64,000 nucleotides of DNA from Faecalicatena orotica (GTDB lineage Bacteria; Bacillota; Clostridia; Lachnospirales; Lachnospiraceae). The position numbers were made by a program, and so were the translations under genes. The stretch lies in assembly GCF_003149245.1 (NCBI RefSeq), contig NZ_QGDL01000001.1, positions 828,982 through 892,981 on the forward strand. The letters are read 5' to 3'. The number at the start of each line of letters is the position of its first letter. Position 1 is the stretch's first letter. The notes beneath the pieces are model-generated. The model ran no database searches, was not told where the DNA came from, and saw only the letters and a list, made by a program, of their open reading frames with translations. This document shows, piece after piece, positions 7,895-17,249 of the stretch.

Positions 7895-10888
7895 TTATAC
7901 AAGCAGGTAGGGGTATTCACGAATGACTGTTTCGATCAGATTCTGAAGTCCTTCCGGAAGCTTTGTCTCTTCTCCCTTAGTCCATGTGAAGGTCTCTCCA
8001 AGATATCTGACTTTGCAGCTTACCTTTTCTTCATCTAATACAGTGAAGCCCTGATTTTTGCTGTCTTCCATGTCTTTTTCTGATGCAAATAATGTAAATT
8101 TATCCAGATATGGTGCGCTGTCATATGGGCAGAAGCTTCTGCAGTTGCCGCATTCGTTGCACATGTAATCTACGTGGATAATCTGGTGTTTTTCCATTCC
8201 CGGAACCCGTATGGAGAGGTTCGCACGGTTTGGACAGACTTCTGCACAATTCTCACAGATGCTGGAGCATCCAAGGCAGCGCCCGGTCTCTTTTGTGCCT
8301 TCCTCTGTTTCCTTGAGGACACCTCTTCTTGCATAAACCTTTGCCTCATCTGCCTGTTTATCAAAGTCTCTTGTAAGTGTCTTTCCGATGATGGCTTCGG
8401 CTGCTTTCTTTCCGTCCCGGATTCCTTCCACAACTGTAGCCGGCCCGCCTAACGCGTCTCCCGCAATATAGACATCTGCCTGGTTCGTCTCACATGTTTC
8501 TTCATTTACAAGGGCTTTCCCGCGCTCATTTACATGGATTCCATTTGCCTGATAGAAGTCTGAAGGTACTTTTTCACCGACTGCAACGATCACTGTGTCC
8601 GCCGGTACCTCGCGGATTTCTTCGGTCTCCACGACACCACGTCTTCCCGATGCATCGAAATCACCGAGTTTCATCACTTTGCATGTCAGCATTCCGTCTG
8701 ATAGTTTCACCGGTGCAAGCAGTTCCTTGAAATCCACACCGTCTTCCACTGCCATCAGTAATTCTTCCTCATCGGCCGGCATGTAGCGTTTTGTCCTTCT
8801 GTATACAAGGGAAACATTTTCTACGCCCTTCGTGCGTTTCGCCGCCCTTGCAGTATCCATTGCCGTATTTCCGCCGCCGATAACAACTACATTTTTCCCG
8901 ATATCGAGGCGTCCGTTTGTGTCTTTAAATTGTGCAAGGAATTCGAGCGCATTAACGGTCTCTCCCTCTTCCAGCTTCAGGGTTCCCGGTACAGACGCGC
9001 CGACTGCCAGCACTACGGCTGTATAGCCCTTTTCCTTTAATTCCTGTACACTTTCGATTCTGACATTATAGCGGATTTCCACACCTGCTGCTTCCAGAAT
9101 CGCAGCATCTTTATCGATTGCCACGCCGGCAATCCTGAACTCGGGTATTACATGGCGTACGACTCCGCCCAGGGAATCGGTCTGTTCAAATAAGGTCACT
9201 TCCATGCCGCCGCGTCTTAAGAAATAAGCTGCTGCCATTCCTGCCGGACCGCCGCCGACGACTGCTGCTTTCCCTTTTTCCGTCACGTTCACAGGAGTCA
9301 CTGTTCTCAGCCAGTCTGCATAGCCGTTTTCAGCAGCCTCCAGTTTCATTGCGCGGATATGTACGGGTTCCTCATAGAAATTACGGGTACATTTGCTCAT
9401 ACAATTGTGTGCACAGATTGTTCCTGTAATAAACGGGAGCGGGTTTTTCTCTGTGATGACACGCATTGCTTCTTCATATTCACCTGCACTGACTAACTGC
9501 AGATATGTTGTGATATCCTGGTGGATCGGGCATCCTTCCTTGCAAGGTGCTACAAAACAGTCCAGAAGAGGTACCTGCTGTTTCATTTTGCGGGACGGCA
9601 GCGGTTTTACGGCTTTCAGGTGGTGGGAGCTTACTTTTGCCTCCTCTGCGAGGATTTTTGCCGCTTTAGCGCTGACGCCTGTAAATACGTCGTTTTCTTT
9701 CTCCAGTATCTGTGCGATCTGGGACATTCTCTGGTATCCGCCCGGTTTCAGCAGCGTTGTTGCCACGGTTACCGGCCAGATTCCCGCATCTACGATTCCC
9801 CTGATATTATAGAAGTCCGCACCGCCGGAATAGGAAATTCTCAGTTTTCCGTCAAATTCCTCTGCCAGCCTGGCCGCCAGTGAGATGGACAGTGGGTACA
9901 AGGATTTACCGGACATATACATCTCTTCACTTGGAAGTTCGTTCTGCTTTACATCAACCGGGAACGTATTCGTGATCTTCACTCCAAATTCCAGACCGCA
10001 CTCTGCACAGACATCCATCAGGCGGGTGAGCATCGGCACTGCATCTTCGTACTGAAGGTCATCTTTGAAATGGAAGTCGCCGAACGCGATGTAATCGTAT
10101 CCCATCTCATCCATCGTCTTTCTTGCGAATTCGTATCCTAATAATGTAGGGTTACATTTGATAAAGGTGTGGAACCCTTTTTCCGTAATCAGGTACATGG
10201 CGATCTTCTCGATCTCCTGCGGCGGGCAGCCGTGGAGCGTGGAGATGGTCACGGAATTACAGATTTCTGACTGGATTGACTCAATGTCTTCCTTCGTCAC
10301 TTTTTTAAACCGGTCTGCATGGTCCAGCAGATACTGCCTGCATGACTGGAATACTTCGGAATCCTTCGCATCCTTCATCGTATTCAGGAACTGGTCGATC
10401 TTCGGAGACTGAATCCCCTGCAGGTCGTAACCCACACTGATATTAAACTGGAATCCGTCCATACTTCCCAGATCATATTCCTTTGCCATAACTTTCAGAA
10501 GGAACCATGCCTTGATATACTCTTCCATTGCCTGCGGGACATACAGCTCTGTTGACCACTCGCAGTTATAGCACTCATCATCCGCTTTGATACATGGTTT
10601 GCTTACACATGCAGAAAGCTCCGCGCCGTCCATAATCTGCACGGTCTTCAGTTCAAAGAAACGGCTGCCCGTATAATAAGCGGCCACAATATTCTGAGTC
10701 AGCTGGGTATGCGGTCCCGCCGCCGGTCCCACCGGTGTCTCCAGCGGACGTCCAAAAATGGTCCTGTTAAACTTCGCATCCGCCTTATACGCATCATGCT
10801 CTCCGAATACAGTACCGTATTTCTCATGCTCTGTCATAATCCAATCCAATAACTGCCCGAAAGACATCGGGGTCATAATATCACTCAT
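7895..10888 (-). CDS. ygfK: YgfK-type flavin/iron-sulfur oxidoreductase
   Basis: Large multidomain redox enzyme, 997 residues, often labelled putative selenate reductase YgfK. Residues 1-400 are dihydroorotate/dihydropyrimidine-dehydrogenase-like (PVGPAAGPHTQL, VSSH). About 440-540 is a Cys-rich ferredoxin-like domain (CFVAPCKEGCPIHQ, CAHNCMSKC). About 545-830 is an FAD/NAD(P) reductase (VGGGPAGMAAA, VIGGGNTAMDTA). Residues 870-950 hold two ferredoxin clusters (CENCAEVCP, CNECGNCRSFCP). The layout resembles dihydropyrimidine dehydrogenase, so reductive dearomatisation of a purine ring is a reasonable role (inference). RBS GGAGG, 8-base spacing. Conserved member of anaerobic purine-use clusters. 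Confidence 0.95.
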   Translation of the reverse strand: MSDIMTPMSFGQLLDWIMTEHEKYGTVFGEHDAYKADAKFNRTIFGRPLETPVGPAAGPHTQLTQNIVAAYYTGSRFFELKTVQIMDGAELSACVSKPCIKADDECYNCEWSTELYVPQAMEEYIKAWFLLKVMAKEYDLGSMDGFQFNISVGYDLQGIQSPKIDQFLNTMKDAKDSEVFQSCRQYLLDHADRFKKVTKEDIESIQSEICNSVTISTLHGCPPQEIEKIAMYLITEKGFHTFIKCNPTLLGYEFARKTMDEMGYDYIAFGDFHFKDDLQYEDAVPMLTRLMDVCAECGLEFGVKITNTFPVDVKQNELPSEEMYMSGKSLYPLSISLAARLAEEFDGKLRISYSGGADFYNIRGIVDAGIWPVTVATTLLKPGGYQRMSQIAQILEKENDVFTGVSAKAAKILAEEAKVSSHHLKAVKPLPSRKMKQQVPLLDCFVAPCKEGCPIHQDITTYLQLVSAGEYEEAMRVITEKNPLPFITGTICAHNCMSKCTRNFYEEPVHIRAMKLEAAENGYADWLRTVTPVNVTEKGKAAVVGGGPAGMAAAYFLRRGGMEVTLFEQTDSLGGVVRHVIPEFRIAGVAIDKDAAILEAAGVEIRYNVRIESVQELKEKGYTAVVLAVGASVPGTLKLEEGETVNALEFLAQFKDTNGRLDIGKNVVVIGGGNTAMDTARAAKRTKGVENVSLVYRRTKRYMPADEEELLMAVEDGVDFKELLAPVKLSDGMLTCKVMKLGDFDASGRRGVVETEEIREVPADTVIVAVGEKVPSDFYQANGIHVNERGKALVNEETCETNQADVYIAGDALGGPATVVEGIRDGKKAAEAIIGKTLTRDFDKQADEAKVYARRGVLKETEEGTKETGRCLGCSSICENCAEVCPNRANLSIRVPGMEKHQIIHVDYMCNECGNCRSFCPYDSAPYLDKFTLFASEKDMEDSKNQGFTVLDEEKVSCKVRYLGETFTWTKGEETKLPEGLQNLIETVIREYPYLLV

Positions 10889-10934
10889 CTGTAAAAACCT
10901 CCTATATAATCTGAATATTCTGAAAATGGGGGTG

Positions 10935-10955
10935 CAAAGGGGTCAGACCCCTTTG
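10935..10955. repeat. CAAAGGGGTC palindromic repeat, copy 1
   Basis: A 21-base palindrome with 8-base arms around TCAGA, between ssnA and ygfK. Read on the minus strand it is followed by an AT palindrome related to TTCAGAATATTC and then the ygfK RBS. Copies 2 (15929) and 3 (61518) share both parts. Confidence 0.8.
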
Positions 10956-10960
10956 AAAAA

Positions 10961-12292
10961 CTACCCATTAATTCGCTTCCAAAGGGCTCCTGACGCTTCC
11001 TGGCAGTCAGCCATTACTTTTTCTTCATCGATCCCCTGCAGTTCACGGTCCTTCATCAGGACTTTTCCGTTTGCAACTGTTGTAACAACTTTGCTTCCGT
11101 TCATCCCGAACAGGATGTGTCCGTTTGCGTTATCTGCCCCGAGTGGTGTCAGCGGATTGTAATCTACAATGATGACATCCCCGGCTGCGCCTTCTTTCAG
11201 GACGCCGAGCTCCTGTTTGAAGTAGCGGTTTGCGATCTTCGCATTATTGTAAAAAAGCATCTGCGGTACTTCTCCCCATGCTGCATTCGCGTCACAGAGG
11301 TGGTGCTTGTGCAGGACATTGGCAACTTTGAAGGATTCTGTCATATCGTGGGTGTATCCGTCGGTTCCGAGTCCTGTCAGTATCCCGCGGTGCACCAGTT
11401 CCATTGTCGGAGGGCATCCGCAGGCGTTGCCCATATTGGATTCCGGATTATGTACCACCATTGTATTTGTGTCCCTGATCAGGTCCATCTCATGTCCGTT
11501 GATATAGATACAGTGGCCGAGCAGTGTCTTCTCCCCAAGAATATCCCAGTCCATCAGACGGTCTACGATTCTCTTTCCGTAATGTTTCAGGCAGTGGTGC
11601 AGGTCCTCGATTCCTTCCGCTACATGGATGTGATAGCCTGCCCCGTCCGGTTTGTTTGCCGCCGCCAGTTCCATCGTCTCGTCAGAGATGGTAAACTGTG
11701 CATGCATTCCCATCATACCGGCTATCATGCCGCTGTCATCCTTCTGTGCATATCTGATGAATTCTGCATTCTCCATGACGGAATCTCTTGCCTTATCCTT
11801 CCCGTCCCTGTCCGAAATCTCATAGCACAGGCAGGAGCGCACGCCCGTCTCCTTCGCCGCCTTTTCAATATGAAAGAGCGAATCCCTGATGGAACCGAAA
11901 CTCGCATGGTGGTCGAAGATCGTCGTGACACCATTCCTGATACAGTCAATATACGTTGCCATAGCACTTAAATATGTGTCCTGAAGTGTAAGGTTCCGGT
12001 CAATTGTCCACCACATGCCGTCCAGAATGTCAAGAAATCCTTTCGGATCATATCCCTTTACAGAAAGACCTCTCGCAAATGCGCTGTAGATATGTTCATG
12101 CGCATTGATAAATGCAGGCATGATCACCTTTCCCCCTGCATCAATAAAGTCCGCATCCGGATACGCTGCCCTGACTTCTTCAAGGCCCCCCACTTTCTGA
12201 ATTGTGGTTCCCTCGATCGCCACGGCACCTTTCTCCAGAAACGGATTCTCCCCGTCTCGTGTGATTACCCTTCCATTTCCTAAAATCAGCAT
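10961..12292 (-). CDS. ssnA: SsnA-type aminohydrolase
   Basis: Amidohydrolase-superfamily metal enzyme, 443 residues, the usual SsnA length. Metal-binding motifs: NAHEHIYSAFARG near residue 58, HIHVAEG, GHCIYI and GTDGYTHDM. SsnA is related to chlorohydrolases and guanine deaminases; its true substrate is unsettled, though it is linked to anaerobic urate use (family knowledge). The open frame extends 66 codons further, but I start at 12292 because AAAAGGAG lies 8 bases before this ATG and the family homology begins there. First gene of the leftward purine operon, with its own promoter at 12457-12485. Confidence 0.94.
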   Translation of the reverse strand: MLILGNGRVITRDGENPFLEKGAVAIEGTTIQKVGGLEEVRAAYPDADFIDAGGKVIMPAFINAHEHIYSAFARGLSVKGYDPKGFLDILDGMWWTIDRNLTLQDTYLSAMATYIDCIRNGVTTIFDHHASFGSIRDSLFHIEKAAKETGVRSCLCYEISDRDGKDKARDSVMENAEFIRYAQKDDSGMIAGMMGMHAQFTISDETMELAAANKPDGAGYHIHVAEGIEDLHHCLKHYGKRIVDRLMDWDILGEKTLLGHCIYINGHEMDLIRDTNTMVVHNPESNMGNACGCPPTMELVHRGILTGLGTDGYTHDMTESFKVANVLHKHHLCDANAAWGEVPQMLFYNNAKIANRYFKQELGVLKEGAAGDVIIVDYNPLTPLGADNANGHILFGMNGSKVVTTVANGKVLMKDRELQGIDEEKVMADCQEASGALWKRING

Positions 12293-12456
12293 ACTTTCTT
12301 CTCCTTTTCTTCTTTCATGAATTCTGTTGAAGCTGTCCAGGTATACAAATTCTACAAGGGTGTTACTTTCCTTGCACGTCGCACTATATTTTGTATATTT
12401 GTAAAAACAGCCCTTTCTTTTTCGAACAGATATTTTGGACTGCTTTTGTTGTCTAT

Positions 12457-12485
12457 AGAATACCATTAATATAAGATAATTGCAA
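12457..12485 (-). promoter_or_regulatory. Promoter of the ssnA operon
   Basis: On the minus strand, -35 TTGCAA (12480-12485), 17-base spacer, -10 TATTCT (12457-12462). The near-palindrome at 12493 starts 7 bases upstream of the -35. The predicted leader to the ssnA ATG is about 160 bases. Confidence 0.65.
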
Positions 12486-12492
12486 TACAAAT

Positions 12493-12529
12493 CCTAAATA
12501 ATTTTTAGGCAACCTAAAAAATTTTTAGA
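12493..12529. promoter_or_regulatory. Tandem dyads, candidate operator between divergent purine operons
   Basis: Two 17-base near-palindromes, CCTAAATAATTTTTAGG (12493-12509) and CCTAAAAAATTTTTAGA (12513-12529), repeat with a period of exactly 20 bases. Each outer edge is 7 bases from a -35 box: TTGCAA for ssnA and TTGATT for the regulator. The position upstream of both -35 boxes suits an activator site shared by both operons, perhaps bound by the adjacent YheO-type protein (inference). Confidence 0.6.
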
Positions 12530-12536
12530 AAAAGTA

Positions 12537-12564
12537 TTGATTTATATTTTTTTTATGCTATGAT
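12537..12564 (+). promoter_or_regulatory. Promoter of the regulator and rightward purine genes
   Basis: -35 TTGATT (12537-12542), 16-base spacer, -10 TATGAT (12559-12564), about 50 bases before the regulator start. It mirrors the ssnA promoter across the tandem dyads. Confidence 0.6.
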
Positions 12565-12619
12565 GGGTTTAAGGGCGAGGTAATTCCTCAACCAGGAAGC
12601 AGCAAAATACGCGAAAGGA

Positions 12620-13276
12620 ATGATGACTTTGAGCCAGAAATTAGAACTACTGAAACAGATCGCACACGGCCTGGCCGTACAGTTTGGCAGCTCCTGCGAG
12701 ATTGTCATACACGATCTGAGAAAGAAAGAACTGGAAAGTTCCATCGTCTACATTGAGAACGGACACATTTCCAACAGAAAGTTAGGTGACGGTCCTTCCA
12801 GCGTCGTTTTGGAGACTCTGAGCCGGGACCCCTCACAGATCCAGGACCGTCTCTCTTATCTTACGAAAACGGATGACGGGCGTATTCTTAAATCAAGCAC
12901 CATGTATATCAGGGACGAGGACAACACGATCGCATACATATTTTCCCTGAATTACGACATCACCGCACTGCTCACTATCGAAACTGCCATCCAGTCATTA
13001 ATCAGCACCGACACAGAAAAAGAACAGGAAAATGAAAATAACCAGCCGCAAAAAATCACCCATAACGTGAATGAACTGCTCGACACGCTGATCGAACAGG
13101 CACTTTCACTCGTCGGCAAACCTGTTGCTTTGATGAACAAGGATGACAAAGTCGCAGTGGTGCAGTACCTCAACAATGCAGGTGCTTTCCTGATCACCAA
13201 ATCCGGAGACAAGATTGCTTCTCTTTTAGGAATTTCAAAATTTACACTTTACAGCTATATGGATGCGGGCAAATAA
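12620..13276 (+). CDS. YheO/DauR-type transcriptional regulator (PAS plus HTH)
   Basis: Probable regulator of the purine locus, 218 residues. Residues 5-115 fit the YheO-like PAS domain (FGSSCEIVIHDL, ending in a FSLNYDIT strand), a possible ligand-sensing module. Residues 145-215 fit the DauR-type helix-turn-helix (NKDDKVAVVQYLNNAGAF, then IASLLGISKFTLYSYM as the recognition helix). The middle, about 118-140, is a polar Glu/Asn-rich linker. Start uncertain: ATG at 12620 directly follows AAAGGA, and ATG at 12623 or TTG at 12629 have better spacing. Transcribed divergently from ssnA and just upstream of ygeX. The effector is unknown; a purine or diaminopropionate is my guess. Confidence 0.85.
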   Translation: MMTLSQKLELLKQIAHGLAVQFGSSCEIVIHDLRKKELESSIVYIENGHISNRKLGDGPSSVVLETLSRDPSQIQDRLSYLTKTDDGRILKSSTMYIRDEDNTIAYIFSLNYDITALLTIETAIQSLISTDTEKEQENENNQPQKITHNVNELLDTLIEQALSLVGKPVALMNKDDKVAVVQYLNNAGAFLITKSGDKIASLLGISKFTLYSYMDAGK

Positions 13277-13350
13277 TCCTGCCACATCCCCGCACCAGAA
13301 GGCGGGAAACGGAACAGTCAACAGTTATTTATGAAGGAGGTTTTTCAAAC

Positions 13351-14556
13351 ATGGAAACAATCAAATGGGCAGTGAACCATATGCCTAAGACAGACGATGC
13401 ACAGCTTAAGGTTATGGCACTTTCCGAGGTAGAAAAGGCGAGGGCTTTCCACGAAAGCTTTCCGCAGTACAGCATCACACCGCTTGCAAAGCTTGACAAG
13501 ATGGCCGGAAGACTTGGCCTGAAAGAAGTTTATGTCAAAGACGAGTCCTACAGATTCGGACTGAATGCATTCAAAGTGCTTGGCGGCTCTTTCGCAATGG
13601 CACGCTACATAGCACAGCAGGTCGGTAAGGATGTCTCAGAACTTCCCTATCAGGTACTGACTTCTGAAGAATTGAAAAAAGAGTTCGGCCAGGCAACCTT
13701 CTTCACGGCAACAGACGGCAACCACGGACGCGGTGTCGCATGGGCCGCAAATAAACTGGGGCAGAAATCCGTTGTCCTGATGCCGAAGGGCACGACACAG
13801 ACCCGCCTGAATAACATTCTTGCAGAAGGTGCACAGGCTACGATCGAAGAGTATAACTATGATGAATGTGTCCGTATGGCTGCCGCTATGGCTGCGAAAA
13901 CGGAAAACGGGATCATGGTACAGGATACCGCATGGGACGGATACGAAGAGATCCCGGCATGGATCATGCAGGGATACGGGACAATGGCAATGGAGGCCAA
14001 CGAACAGCTGCAGGAATATGGCTGTGAAAGACCGACACACGTGTTTATCCAGGCAGGCGTAGGTTCCCTCGCCGGAGCCGTTCAGGGATATTTTGCAAAC
14101 CGTTATCCTGAGAACCCGCCGAAAGTGATCGTCGTGGAAGCCGAGGCTGCTGCCTGCCTCTATAAAGGAGCCGCATTAGGAGACGGAAGCATCCAGATCG
14201 TGGACGGTGATATGGTAACCATCATGGCCGGCCTTGCCTGCGGAGAACCGAACACAATCTCCTGGGATATTCTGAAGAACCACGTAGATACATTCATCGC
14301 TTCACCTGACTGGGTAGCTGCAAGGGGAATGCGTATGCTGGCAGCTCCTGTCAAAGGAGATACCCCTGTCACTTCAGGAGAATCGGGAGCAGCACCGTTC
14401 GGCACACTGGCATGCATCATGTGTATGGATGAATATAAAGAGTTAAGAGAACATCTCGGACTGGATGAGAATTCAAGAGTCCTCCTCTTCTCAACAGAGG
14501 GCGACACAGACCCTGAAAGATATGAATCTATTGTCTGGGGCGGAAACAACCGCTAA
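13351..14556 (+). CDS. ygeX: 2,3-Diaminopropionate ammonia-lyase
   Basis: PLP enzyme converting 2,3-diaminopropionate to pyruvate and two ammonia, 401 residues, full length. The PLP lysine is K75 in NAFKVLGG, and the phosphate-binding Gly-rich loop is QAGVGSLAGAV near residue 232. A second conserved segment is DGNHGRG near 124. RBS GAAGGAGG, 9-base spacing. Followed by ygeY after a 58-base gap. Family knowledge: DAPAL is part of the gene set linked to anaerobic urate degradation. Its 2-aminoacrylate intermediate fits the RidA gene downstream. Confidence 0.95.
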   Translation: METIKWAVNHMPKTDDAQLKVMALSEVEKARAFHESFPQYSITPLAKLDKMAGRLGLKEVYVKDESYRFGLNAFKVLGGSFAMARYIAQQVGKDVSELPYQVLTSEELKKEFGQATFFTATDGNHGRGVAWAANKLGQKSVVLMPKGTTQTRLNNILAEGAQATIEEYNYDECVRMAAAMAAKTENGIMVQDTAWDGYEEIPAWIMQGYGTMAMEANEQLQEYGCERPTHVFIQAGVGSLAGAVQGYFANRYPENPPKVIVVEAEAAACLYKGAALGDGSIQIVDGDMVTIMAGLACGEPNTISWDILKNHVDTFIASPDWVAARGMRMLAAPVKGDTPVTSGESGAAPFGTLACIMCMDEYKELREHLGLDENSRVLLFSTEGDTDPERYESIVWGGNNR

Positions 14557-14614
14557 ATAATAAGTTTAAACAATAAATCAATTATTTCTATAAATAAAAA
14601 AGGAGCGTATAAAA

Positions 14615-15925
14615 ATGGATTTTAACAAGATCAAAGAAGCTGCACAAAACTATCAGGCGGACATGACAAAATTCTTACGGGACATCGTAAGAAACCCGGG
14701 CGAGAGCTGTGATGAGAAGGCTCACATCGAACGCATCGCCGAAGAGATGAGAAAACTCGAATTTGACAAAGTTGTCATCGACCCGCAGGGCAACGTTCTC
14801 GGATACATGGGAACAGGCGAAAAGATTATCGGATTCGATGCCCACATCGACACCGTGGGAATCGGAAATATTGACAACTGGACTTTCGATCCATATGAAG
14901 GATACGAAAATGATGAAGAAATTGGCGGACGCGGCGTTTCTGACCAGTGTGGCGGTATTGTTTCTGCAGTATATGGTGCAAAGATCATGAAAGACCTTGG
15001 CCTGTTAAGTGACAAATACACCGTACTCGTAACAGGAACTGTTCAGGAAGAAGACTGTGACGGCCTCTGCTGGCAGTACATCATCAACGAAGACAAAGTA
15101 CGCCCTGAATTCGTCGTTTCCACAGAGCCTACAGACGGCGGCATTTACCGCGGACAGCGCGGACGTATGGAAATCCGTGTCGATGTCAAAGGTGTTTCCT
15201 GCCACGGTTCCGCACCAGAACGTGGTGACAATGCAATCTACAAGATGGCTGACATCCTCCAGGATGTACGTGCATTGAATGAGAATGATGCAGAAGACGG
15301 AACCGAAGTCAAAGGCCTCGTAAAGATGCTGGATGAAAAATACAATCCGCAGTGGAAAGAAGCACGCTTCCTTGGAAGAGGAACCGTCACAACATCCGAG
15401 ATCTTCTTTACTTCCCCGAGCCGCTGTGCTGTTGCCGACTCCTGCTCCGTTTCACTCGACCGCCGCATGACAGCAGGCGAGACATGGGAAAGCTGTCTGG
15501 ATGAGATCCGCGCACTCCCAAGTGTAAAGAAATACGGCGACGATGTCATCGTTTCCATGTATAACTATGACCGTCCTTCCTACACAGGATGCGTATATCC
15601 GATCGAGTGCTACTTCCCGACATGGGTAATCCCGGAAGACCATGCAGTAACAAAGGCACTGGAAGACGCTTATAAGAACCTCTACGGAGAGAGCAGAATT
15701 GGAAACGCCGAGACAGAGGCAATGAGAAAAGCACGACCTCTGACAGACAAATGGACATTCTCCACAAACGGCGTATCCATCATGGGAAGAAACGGCATTC
15801 CATGTATCGGTTTCGGACCTGGTGCAGAAGCACAGGCACATGCACCGAATGAGAAGACATGGAAACAGGATTTAGTTGTATGCGCTGCTGTATACGCTGC
15901 ACTTCCGACACTTTACTGCAAATAA
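14615..15925 (+). CDS. ygeY: YgeY, M20-family metallopeptidase/deacylase-like hydrolase
   Basis: Di-zinc hydrolase of the M20 family, 436 residues. Seen: DAHIDTVG near 76 (first zinc His and Asp), QEEDCDG near 146 (catalytic Glu pair), STEPTDGG near 170, and a dimerisation segment with [12 protein letters not shown] near 196. Annotated YgeY proteins are called selenium metabolism hydrolases or peptidases; the real substrate is not settled. By position it may remove an acyl or ureido group to supply diaminopropionate to YgeX (inference). RBS AAGGAG lies before the ATG. Confidence 0.93.
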   Translation: MDFNKIKEAAQNYQADMTKFLRDIVRNPGESCDEKAHIERIAEEMRKLEFDKVVIDPQGNVLGYMGTGEKIIGFDAHIDTVGIGNIDNWTFDPYEGYENDEEIGGRGVSDQCGGIVSAVYGAKIMKDLGLLSDKYTVLVTGTVQEEDCDGLCWQYIINEDKVRPEFVVSTEPTDGGIYRGQRGRMEIRVDVKGVSCHGSAPERGDNAIYKMADILQDVRALNENDAEDGTEVKGLVKMLDEKYNPQWKEARFLGRGTVTTSEIFFTSPSRCAVADSCSVSLDRRMTAGETWESCLDEIRALPSVKKYGDDVIVSMYNYDRPSYTGCVYPIECYFPTWVIPEDHAVTKALEDAYKNLYGESRIGNAETEAMRKARPLTDKWTFSTNGVSIMGRNGIPCIGFGPGAEAQAHAPNEKTWKQDLVVCAAVYAALPTLYCK

Positions 15926-15928
15926 TTT

Positions 15929-15949
15929 CAAAGGGGTCAGACCCTTTTG
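15929..15949. repeat. CAAAGGGGTC palindromic repeat, copy 2
   Basis: A 21-base palindrome with one mismatch in the right arm, directly after the ygeY stop. It is followed by TTCAGAATATTC, and the ygeW RBS lies about 30 bases on, the same layout as copy 1 before ygfK. Confidence 0.8.
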
Positions 15950-15995
15950 CCCATCAAATTCAGAATATTCTTAAAATTTAGGAGGATTTACTACT

Positions 15996-17189
15996 ATGAA
16001 AACTTTACAGGATTATATCGACAAATTGAACGCGCTTAACTTCAAGGAAATGTACAACGGTGACTTTTTCCTCACATGGGAAAAGACAGATGACGAGCTC
16101 GAGGCTGTCTTCACAATCGCTGATGCACTTCGTTTTATGAGAGAGAACAATATCTCTACAAAGGTATTCGAGAGCGGGCTTGGAATCTCTCTATTCCGTG
16201 ATAATTCTACACGTACACGCTTTTCTTTCGCTTCTGCCTGCAACCTGCTCGGTCTGGAGGTACAGGATTTAGACGAGGGGAAATCCCAGGTGGCTCACGG
16301 TGAGACTGTCCGTGAAACTGCAAACATGATCTCATTCATGGCTGATGTCATCGGTATCCGTGATGATATGTACATCGGCAAGGGAAATGCATATATGCAT
16401 GAAGTTGTTGATTCTGTAACACAGGGAAATAAGGATGGCATTCTCGAGCAGAAACCTACCCTCGTTAACCTGCAGTGCGATATTGACCACCCGACACAGG
16501 CTATGGCCGACATGCTCCACATCATCCATGAATTCGGCGGTGTTGAGAACCTGAAAGGTAAGAAGCTTGCCATGACATGGGCATACTCTCCTTCTTATGG
16601 TAAACCGCTTTCTGTACCGCAGGGAATCATTGGCCTGATGACACGTTTCGGTATGGACGTTGTCCTTGCACATCCGGAAGGATATGAGGTATTCCCGGAA
16701 GTAGAAGCAGTTGCTGCAGACAATGCAAAGAAATCCGGCGGTACATTTACAAAGACAAACGACATGGCTGAGGCATTCAAGGACGCCGATATCGTTTATC
16801 CTAAGAGCTGGGCTCCATTCGCAGCTATGGAAAAACGTACAGAGCTTTACGGAAACGGTGATTTCGAAGGAATCGATAAACTGGAAAAAGAACTGCTTGC
16901 ACAGAATGCAGAGCACAAAGACTGGGCATGTACAGAAGAACTGATGTCCACGACAAAAGACGGAAAAGCACTCTACATGCACTGCCTGCCCGCAGACATC
17001 ACAGGCGTAAGCTGTGAGACCGGTGAGGTAGATGCAAGCGTATTTGACCGCTACAGAACCCCTCTTTATAAAGAAGCAAGCTTCAAACCATACATCATCG
17101 CTGCCATGATCTTCCTCGCAAAATTCGCTGATCCGGCTGAAGTATTAAAAAAACTGGAAGAAAAAAGCACCCCAAGAGTCTTTGAATAA
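15996..17189 (+). CDS. ygeW: YgeW-type carbamoyltransferase
   Basis: Member of the aspartate/ornithine transcarbamoylase family with unknown acceptor, 397 residues, longer than OTCase as in the YgeW group. Carbamoyl-phosphate motif DNSTRTRFSF near 69 and DHPTQ near 168 are intact; HCLPADI lies near 328. In the reverse direction it could phosphorolyse a ureido compound to carbamoyl phosphate, which ArcC downstream would use to make ATP (inference from neighbours). RBS TAGGAGG. Conserved partner of ygeX and ygeY. Confidence 0.94.
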   Translation: MKTLQDYIDKLNALNFKEMYNGDFFLTWEKTDDELEAVFTIADALRFMRENNISTKVFESGLGISLFRDNSTRTRFSFASACNLLGLEVQDLDEGKSQVAHGETVRETANMISFMADVIGIRDDMYIGKGNAYMHEVVDSVTQGNKDGILEQKPTLVNLQCDIDHPTQAMADMLHIIHEFGGVENLKGKKLAMTWAYSPSYGKPLSVPQGIIGLMTRFGMDVVLAHPEGYEVFPEVEAVAADNAKKSGGTFTKTNDMAEAFKDADIVYPKSWAPFAAMEKRTELYGNGDFEGIDKLEKELLAQNAEHKDWACTEELMSTTKDGKALYMHCLPADITGVSCETGEVDASVFDRYRTPLYKEASFKPYIIAAMIFLAKFADPAEVLKKLEEKSTPRVFE

Positions 17190-17249
17190 GCCGTAAGCAT
17201 TGTATTTATGGTATGATAAGAAAGAAAAAAAATTTAGGAGGTATTTGAC

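Noticed and set aside
11117..11971. 284-codon plus-strand frame
   Set aside because: It lies opposite ssnA, which has full family motifs and a proper RBS; this is a reverse-strand shadow.
10961..12490. Longer ssnA start at 12490
   Set aside because: The extra 66 residues lack homology and include the promoter; a strong RBS precedes the ATG at 12292.
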